From the NCBI GenBank assembly GCA_021323315.1, contig JAJTCQ010000001.1:1-64000 (forward strand): a stretch of DNA of 64,000 nucleotides. Reading direction: 5' to 3'. The notes below the pieces were generated by a model that made no database searches, was not told the origin of the DNA, and saw nothing but the letters and a program-made list of their open reading frames with translations. The DNA comes from Gaiellaceae bacterium (lineage in GTDB: Bacteria > Actinomycetota > Thermoleophilia > Gaiellales > Gaiellaceae). The position numbers and the translations under genes were made by a program. Positions 59,889-64,000 of this stretch are shown here, piece by piece (within the stretch, counting starts at the first letter, position 1; every line of letters starts with the position of its first letter).

Positions 59889-59914
59889 TCCGTGCTTGCG
59901 GACTCCGTGCTTGC
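59889..59914 (+). repeat. Direct repeat in the rpsP-khpA gap
   Basis: TCCGTGCTTGC occurs twice with a 15-bp period (59889 and 59904), overlapping the small inverted repeat ACGGA-a-TCCGT. Confidence 0.5.
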
Positions 59915-59923
59915 CCCAGGCTA

Positions 59924-60154
59924 ATGGCTGAGCTTCTGGAATGGCTCGCGCGGGGGCTCGTGGACGAGCCCGACGCGGTGCGCGTCGAGACGGAGCAGCG
60001 CGAGGATGCGATCGTCTTCCATCTGTACGTCGCGCCCGACGACGTCGGGAAGGTGATCGGCAAGCAGGGCCGGCTCGCGCGTGCCCTCCGCAGCGTCGTC
60101 CGTGCGGGCGGCGCACGTGCGGAGGAACGGTACGTGCTCGAGATTGCCGGCTGA
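59924..60154 (+). CDS. khpA: KH-domain RNA-binding protein KhpA
   Basis: A 76-aa protein consisting of one type II KH domain: MAELLEWLARGLVDEPDAVRVETEQREDAIVFHLYVAPDDVGKVIGKQGRLARALRSVVRAGG, with the GKQG loop. In Gram-positive bacteria it works with KhpB in cell-size and RNA regulation and almost always sits between rpsP and rimM, as here. ATG 59924 follows a weak CAGG. It overlaps rimM by 11 nt. Confidence 0.92.
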   Translation: MAELLEWLARGLVDEPDAVRVETEQREDAIVFHLYVAPDDVGKVIGKQGRLARALRSVVRAGGARAEERYVLEIAG

Positions 60155-60620
60155 GCCCGGCTCCGAGCTCGTCCGCGTGGGGAGGGTCGGGAGGCCGCAC
60201 GGCGTGGACGGTGCGTTCGTGGTCGAGGAGGCGAGCGAGGACCCACAGCGATTCGAGATAGGCGCCGAGCTGCTCGTCGATGGCCAGCCGGCACGTGTCA
60301 CGGTCTCACGGCAGGTCGGCGGTCGTCGCCGTGCGATCAAGCTCGACCGCCCGGTCGAGCGAGGGGCGGAGCTCGGCCTGCGACGCGAGGACCTCGCCCC
60401 GCTCCCGGACGACGCGTTCTACGTCTCGGACCTGATCGGCCTCCAGGTGCTCGACGAGCGCGGCGAAGTCGTGGGAGTCGTGCGCGAGGTGCATCCTGGC
60501 CCCGCCAACGACGCGCTCGAGCTCGACACGGGAGTGCTCCTCCCGCTCGTGGAGGACTGCGTCCGCGAGGTGGACGTCGACGCCGGCCGCGTCCTTCTCA
60601 ATCCCGGCTTCACCGACTGA
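60144..60620 (+). CDS. rimM: 16S rRNA processing protein RimM
   Basis: A 158-aa 30S assembly factor with an N-terminal barrel (LVRVGRVGRPHGVDGAFVVEEASEDPQRF) and a PRC-like C-terminal domain (DAFYVSDLIGLQVLDERGEVVGVVREVHPGPANDALEL..LLPLVEDCVREVDVDAGRVLLNP). I choose TTG 60144 inside the khpA end; the longer track start would overlap khpA by 74 nt, and GTG 60177 would cut the first strand. bS19-linked maturation is the known role. Confidence 0.92.
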   Translation: MPAEPGSELVRVGRVGRPHGVDGAFVVEEASEDPQRFEIGAELLVDGQPARVTVSRQVGGRRRAIKLDRPVERGAELGLRREDLAPLPDDAFYVSDLIGLQVLDERGEVVGVVREVHPGPANDALELDTGVLLPLVEDCVREVDVDAGRVLLNPGFTD

Positions 60621-60638
60621 CGGCTACGGTTTCGCGTC

Positions 60639-61289
60639 GTGCGCCTCGACGTTTTCACGCTCGTTCCGGCCGCGTTCGACTGGGCTCGCGAGCGGCGTCC
60701 GCTCGCTGCCGTGCTCGGCGGCGAGCTCGAGCTCCGCATCTTCAACTATCGAGACTCGACCCCCCTGACGGCCGGGCAGGTGGACGACGACCCGTACGGG
60801 GGCGGCCCGGGGATGGTGCTGCGTGTCGACGTGGTCGCGGCTGCGCTCGAAGCCGTGTACGGCGGCGTGCCGGAGCATCGGGTGATCGCGCTCTCGCCGC
60901 AGGGACGCCAGCTCGACCAGGAGCTCGTCGAGGAGCTCAGCCTCGAGTCGGCGCTCACCGTCCTGTCCGCGCGCTTCGAGGGCTTCGACCAGCGCATACT
61001 CGACCATCTGTGCACCGACGTCGTCTCGATCGGTCCGTACGTCCTGTCCGGTGGGGAGATTCCGGCGCTCGCACTCGTCGACGCCGTCGCGCGCAGGCTT
61101 CCGGGAGCGCTCAGTGAAGGCTCAGGCGAGGTGGAGAGCTTCTCGGCAGCGCTGGACGGGGGTCTCGAGTATCCGCACTACACGCGTCCTGCCGAGTTCC
61201 GCGGCTGGACGGTGCCGGAGATCCTCCTCTCCGGCGACCATGCGCGGATCGACGCGTGGAGACGCGAGAACGTCAAGGCCCTCTCGTGA
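60639..61289 (+). CDS. trmD: tRNA (guanine37-N1)-methyltransferase
   Basis: The 216-aa SPOUT methyltransferase methylates G37 next to the anticodon. It has N-terminal RLDVFTLVPAAFDW, the DDDPYGGGPGMVLRVD loop, and the trefoil-knot SAM site VSIGPYVLSGGEIPALALVDAVARRLPGAL. The C-terminal helical domain ends EILLSGDHARIDAWRRENV, with the catalytic Asp in SGDH. GTG 60639 lies 8 nt after TACGGT. It is coupled to lepB (GTGA). Confidence 0.95.
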   Translation: MRLDVFTLVPAAFDWARERRPLAAVLGGELELRIFNYRDSTPLTAGQVDDDPYGGGPGMVLRVDVVAAALEAVYGGVPEHRVIALSPQGRQLDQELVEELSLESALTVLSARFEGFDQRILDHLCTDVVSIGPYVLSGGEIPALALVDAVARRLPGALSEGSGEVESFSAALDGGLEYPHYTRPAEFRGWTVPEILLSGDHARIDAWRRENVKALS

Positions 61290-62056
61290 GCGACACCGAA
61301 GAGCGGGAGATCCCGCGCGACGCACCCGACGAGTGGACGATGCCGCGCGCGTACCGCTCGCCACCGCCTCCCGCTCCGCCGTTCTCGTGGCCCGTACCAC
61401 CGCCTTCGTCTGCGGACGACGGCTCGGGCCAGCACCACGAGTTCCACCACCCGCTGGACCGGGTCACCGGCCGGTTGCCGCGCAGGCTCCGGATCACCGT
61501 CGACTGGATCGTGACCATCGTCGGCGCCGTCGCGATCGTCCTGGCGATCAAGGCATGGGTCGTCAACCCGTACCGCATTCCCTCGTCGTCCATGGAGTCG
61601 ACGCTGCACTGCGCCCGCCCGGCTCCCGGATGCGAATCGCGGTTCTCGGACCGGGTGCTCGCGAACCGCTTCATCTATCACGTCCGCGACCCGCAGCGCG
61701 GCGACATCGTCGTCTTCGAGACGCCGCCTGCAGCCAAGGCCAAGTGCGGCGCGGGCGGGACGTTCGTCAAGCGCATCATCGGGCTGCCGGGAGAGCGGGT
61801 CGGGATTCGGCTGCGCCGTGGCGCGGCGTTCGTGTACGTCGACGGGAAGCGCCTGGACGAGCCGTACATCGAGAACGACCGGCGAGACATCGGTCCCGAA
61901 GAGACGTTCAGGGTCCCCCAGGACCACTACTTCGTGATGGGGGACAACCGCTCGCAGTCGTGTGACTCCCGGGTGTGGGGCTCGGTGCCCGAGGGGAACC
62001 TCATCGGGCCCGTCTTCATGACCTACTGGCCGCCCCTGCGAATCAGCTTCCGCTGA
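61286..62056 (+). CDS. lepB: Signal peptidase I
   Basis: The 256-aa membrane protease has a long cytoplasmic N-terminus rich in Pro (YRSPPPPAPPFSWPVPPPSS), one transmembrane helix (WIVTIVGAVAIVLAIKAWVV) and then the catalytic Ser in PYRIPSSSMESTL. The Lys lies in GGTFVKRIIGLPGERV, and the final box is VMGDNRSQSCDSRVWGSV. Three Cys in the external domain could form a disulfide. GTG 61286 overlaps the trmD stop. It cleaves Sec/Tat signal peptides such as those of the exported proteins in this window. Confidence 0.95.
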   Translation: MSDTEEREIPRDAPDEWTMPRAYRSPPPPAPPFSWPVPPPSSADDGSGQHHEFHHPLDRVTGRLPRRLRITVDWIVTIVGAVAIVLAIKAWVVNPYRIPSSSMESTLHCARPAPGCESRFSDRVLANRFIYHVRDPQRGDIVVFETPPAAKAKCGAGGTFVKRIIGLPGERVGIRLRRGAAFVYVDGKRLDEPYIENDRRDIGPEETFRVPQDHYFVMGDNRSQSCDSRVWGSVPEGNLIGPVFMTYWPPLRISFR

Positions 62057-62176
62057 GTCGTCCGCATCGGCGATTCACTCGCGCGAACCTCCGATCGCGA
62101 AGAGTGGCTCCGCAGCCGAAGCTTGATGCGAACGGTTCCGCTACCATCATTGGCCTTCCGGGCCGGTTCCTTTGCG

Positions 62177-62527
62177 ATGAACACGATTATCGAGAGCCTC
62201 GAGCAGCGCAACATGCGCACGGACTTGCCGCAGTTCAAGGCAGGGGACACGCTGCGCGTCCACTTCAAGGTCATCGAGGGCAACCGGCAGCGGATCCAGG
62301 TCTTCGAGGGCATCTGCCTCAAGCGCCAGGGCTCCGGCTTCCGCGAGACCTTCACGGTGCGGAAGCAGTCCTTCGGCGTCGGCGTCGAGCGGACGTTTCC
62401 CCTTCACTCGCCGAAGATCGAGAAGCTCGAGGTCGTCGCGATCGGTGACGTTCGGCGCGCCAAGCTCTACTACTTGCGCAAGAGAGTGGGGAAGAAGGCG
62501 CGCGTCCGCGAGCTCCGGCAGAGCTAG
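62177..62527 (+). CDS. rplS: Large ribosomal subunit protein bL19
   Basis: A 116-aa protein: [87 protein letters not shown]. It is the canonical length. TACCAT at 62142-62147 gives a short leader of about 23 nt without an SD. The track start adds 18 residues not found in the family. Confidence 0.96.
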   Translation: MNTIIESLEQRNMRTDLPQFKAGDTLRVHFKVIEGNRQRIQVFEGICLKRQGSGFRETFTVRKQSFGVGVERTFPLHSPKIEKLEVVAIGDVRRAKLYYLRKRVGKKARVRELRQS

Positions 62528-62544
62528 CTCGTACACTCCGCCGC

Positions 62545-63189
62545 GTGGCTCGATCCAGCGGCCAGCGCCTCCTCGGCTTCGATCGCAAGCTCGGCGTCCG
62601 CTTCGTTGCGGGTGCGGACGAGGCCGGGCGGGGATCGCTCGCCGGGCCGCTCGTCGTCGCCGGGGTCCTCCTCGACTACGAGACGTTGCACGGCTCGCGC
62701 GTGCGCCCGCTGTCGACGCTGAACGACTCGAAGCAGGTCTCGGTCGCGGAACGCGAGGAGCTGTTCGGTGCGGTCGGAGCCTGCGCGTCGGCCATCAGTG
62801 TCCGGGTCGTGCCCGTCGGGGCGATCGACCGGAACGGCCTGCACCGCTCGAACCTCGCGGGCCTCCGTGCGGTCCTCTCCGACCTGCACCCGCCCGCGGA
62901 CGCATGTCTCGTCGACGGCTTCCGGCTCGGCCCGAGCGCGCCTCCGCACCGTGCCGTCGTCGACGGCGACGCCCGGAGCGCTGCGATCGCAGCAGCCTCG
63001 ATCGTCGCGAAGGTCGTCCGCGACCGGGTGATGCGCCGCCTCGACGCCCTGTACCCGAACTACGGGTTCGTCTCGCACGTCGGGTACATCACCCCCGCCC
63101 ACAACGAGGCCGTGCGCTCGTTCGGCCCGTCCGAGCTCCATCGCCGCTCCTTCCAGGCTCGCTGCTACGCCGCTATCGAAGCGGCGTGA
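62545..63189 (+). CDS. rnhB: Ribonuclease HII
   Basis: The 214-aa enzyme cuts RNA in RNA-DNA hybrids, including single misinserted ribonucleotides. Catalytic acids lie in GADEAGRGSLAGPLVVAGVLL (the DE pair) and in DACLVDGF; the downstream VVDGDARSAAIAAASIVAKVVRDRVM and NYGFVSHVGYITPAHNEAV complete the family pattern. GTG 62545 lies 7 nt after TACACT. It is coupled to yraN by GTGA. Confidence 0.95.
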   Translation: MARSSGQRLLGFDRKLGVRFVAGADEAGRGSLAGPLVVAGVLLDYETLHGSRVRPLSTLNDSKQVSVAEREELFGAVGACASAISVRVVPVGAIDRNGLHRSNLAGLRAVLSDLHPPADACLVDGFRLGPSAPPHRAVVDGDARSAAIAAASIVAKVVRDRVMRRLDALYPNYGFVSHVGYITPAHNEAVRSFGPSELHRRSFQARCYAAIEAA

Positions 63190-63506
63190 ACCGCGGCGAG
63201 CGGCGCGCCCTCTTCCACTACAGGCTTCGCGGCTACCGCCTTGTCGAGGCGAACGCCCGTGTGGGGCGGTACGAACTCGACCTGATACTGCGCCGCGGCG
63301 GGCGGCTGCTGGTCGTCGAGGTGAAGGAGAAGGACGGCGTGGCGTACGGCGATCCGCTCGAGATGATCGACGAGGAGAAGGTGCGGCGCGTCCACGCCGC
63401 GGCGGCGGGCTGGCTCGCGGGCCACCCCGACCTTGCGCGTCTGGAGCTCGGGTTCGAGGCCGCCGGAGTGCGCGGGAGGAGAGTGGAGCGCGTGCCACTC
63501 ATGTAG
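63186..63506 (+). CDS. YraN/UPF0102 family predicted nuclease
   Basis: A 106-aa protein with an endonuclease-like fold: ARVGRYELDLILRRGGRLLVVEVKEKDGVAYGDPLEMIDEEKVRRVHAAAAGWLA. The E-D-ExK residues (YELDLI, VVEVKE) match the family. Usually it lies next to rnhB, as here. GTG 63186 overlaps the rnhB stop; the track frame starts too early. Biological role in the family is still poorly defined. Confidence 0.88.
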   Translation: MNRGERRALFHYRLRGYRLVEANARVGRYELDLILRRGGRLLVVEVKEKDGVAYGDPLEMIDEEKVRRVHAAAAGWLAGHPDLARLELGFEAAGVRGRRVERVPLM

Positions 63507-63537
63507 GACCGCGAGCCCGGGGGGCGAAGGAGCGTGC

Positions 63538-64000
63538 ATGGCGACGCAGGCCGCGCTCTACGAGGACCTCGCCGCCGACCTACATCTCTCGTGGTCGGAG
63601 GCCGAACTCCCCGAGCGCGAGCGGACGAAGCACGTGCACCGCCTCCATCCGTACCTCGGGAAGTTCGTCCCGCAGCTCGTGGAGGCGCTCCTGGAGCGAT
63701 ATGTTCGCCCGGGCGGACGCGTCCTCGATCCCTTCGCCGGATCGGGGACCACGCTCGTGCAGTGCCTCGAGTCCGGCTACGACGCGGTCGGCGTCGACGT
63801 CGCCGCGTTCAACTGCCTGTTGATGCGCGTGAAGACCACCGAGTACGAACTCGACCGCCTCGAGACCGATCTCCGTCGCGCTCTGGCCCATGGAGGACGA
63901 TCGCGGGCGCGGGCGACGGCGTACGTACGGGAGTGGTTCGCTCCCGACGCGGCCGCCGAGCTCTTGCACTTCCGCTCGATCGTCGACGACTACGAGCACG
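63538..64000 (+). CDS. DNA methyltransferase (N4/N6 type), 3' end outside the window
   Basis: An open frame from ATG 63538 to the window edge (154 codons seen), absent from the track because it has no stop here. The N-terminus has the HPYLGKFVPQLVEALLERYVRPGGRVLDPFAGSGTTLVQCLESGYDAVGVDV pattern, whose DPFAGSGTT is the SAM-binding motif of beta-type DNA methylases. The catalytic DPPY/SPPY lies beyond the edge. GAAGGAG precedes the ATG. Whether a restriction enzyme or other defence gene follows cannot be seen. Confidence 0.82.
   Translation, partial: MATQAALYEDLAADLHLSWSEAELPERERTKHVHRLHPYLGKFVPQLVEALLERYVRPGGRVLDPFAGSGTTLVQCLESGYDAVGVDVAAFNCLLMRVKTTEYELDRLETDLRRALAHGGRSRARATAYVREWFAPDAAAELLHFRSIVDDYEH

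Noticed and set aside
1-64000. CRISPR array, insertion sequence, integrase or prophage
   Set aside because: No regularly spaced repeats of 25-40 bp, no transposase/integrase motifs and no phage structural genes seen on either strand.

Overview
This 64 kb window is a very GC-rich, densely packed bacterial chromosome segment. It reads as an actinobacterium, most plausibly class Thermoleophilia (Gaiellales/Solirubrobacterales-like). The evidence is the GC-rich codon use with many GTG/TTG starts, an actinobacterial gene order (coaD, SepIVA-like coiled coil, DUF177; rpmF, plsX, acpP, rnc, smc, ftsY, ffh, rpsP, khpA, rimM, trmD, lepB, rplS, rnhB, yraN) and secreted proteins with tandem Ig-like repeats. 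The taxonomic call is inference. I see no rRNA, tRNA, CRISPR array, insertion sequence or prophage.

Layout. 1-2048: 5' part of a tandem-cyclase-domain/AAA signalling protein that runs off the left edge. 2222-6703: small hypothetical, lgt, secreted FixH-like protein, ECF sigma with membrane partner, scpA-scpB. 6711-9659: M29 aminopeptidase, rluB, trpS. 9715-15535: aroF, then a tightly overlapping aroA-cmk-plsC-der-gpsA run. 15565-16815: metK and two terminators. 17072-21505 (minus): ferric-iron ABC transporter with a DtxR-family repressor and two matching palindromic operators. 21599-28092: priA, two exported proteins, def-fmt-rsmB, an APH-like kinase. 28126-31832: riboflavin genes ribD-ribE-ribBA-ribH. 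31855-39563: rpmB, Asp23, a FakA-like kinase / lone receiver / DegV (FakB-like) trio, a histidine phosphatase, recG, rsmD, coaD, SepIVA-like. 39653-44220: LysR regulator, DUF177, Ig-like exported protein, ABC-F ATPase. 44234-50321: rpmF, plsX, acpP, rnc, smc, ftsY. 50431-57186: small genes and a tandemly duplicated cassette of a large cyclase-domain/STAND-ATPase/TPR regulator plus a dodecin-like small protein. 57232-63506: ffh to yraN housekeeping run. 63538 onward: a DNA methyltransferase cut by the right edge.

How the genes work together. SMC (unusually short) with ScpA/ScpB forms the chromosome condensin. Ffh, FtsY and LepB serve protein export, and Lgt lipidates lipoproteins. PlsX, PlsC, GpsA, AcpP and a putative FakA/FakB pair cover phospholipid synthesis. 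RimM, TrmD, RsmB, RsmD, RluB, Der and RNase III handle RNA modification and ribosome assembly, alongside bL28, bL32, bS16 and bL19. The iron cassette is probably shut off by its own repressor through TGTAAGG-N4-CCTTACA boxes.

Two things stand out. First, roughly 28 genes carry a TAnnnT-like -10 hexamer ending 6-9 nt before the start codon, so leaderless transcription looks like the default here and fixes many start codons. Second, the regulator/dodecin-like cassette next to ffh has been duplicated as a ~3.1 kb tandem unit that dragged along the ffh promoter and first ~20 codons, leaving an ffh relic whose GTG start is now GCG. This cassette is the best candidate in the window for an undescribed signalling system.
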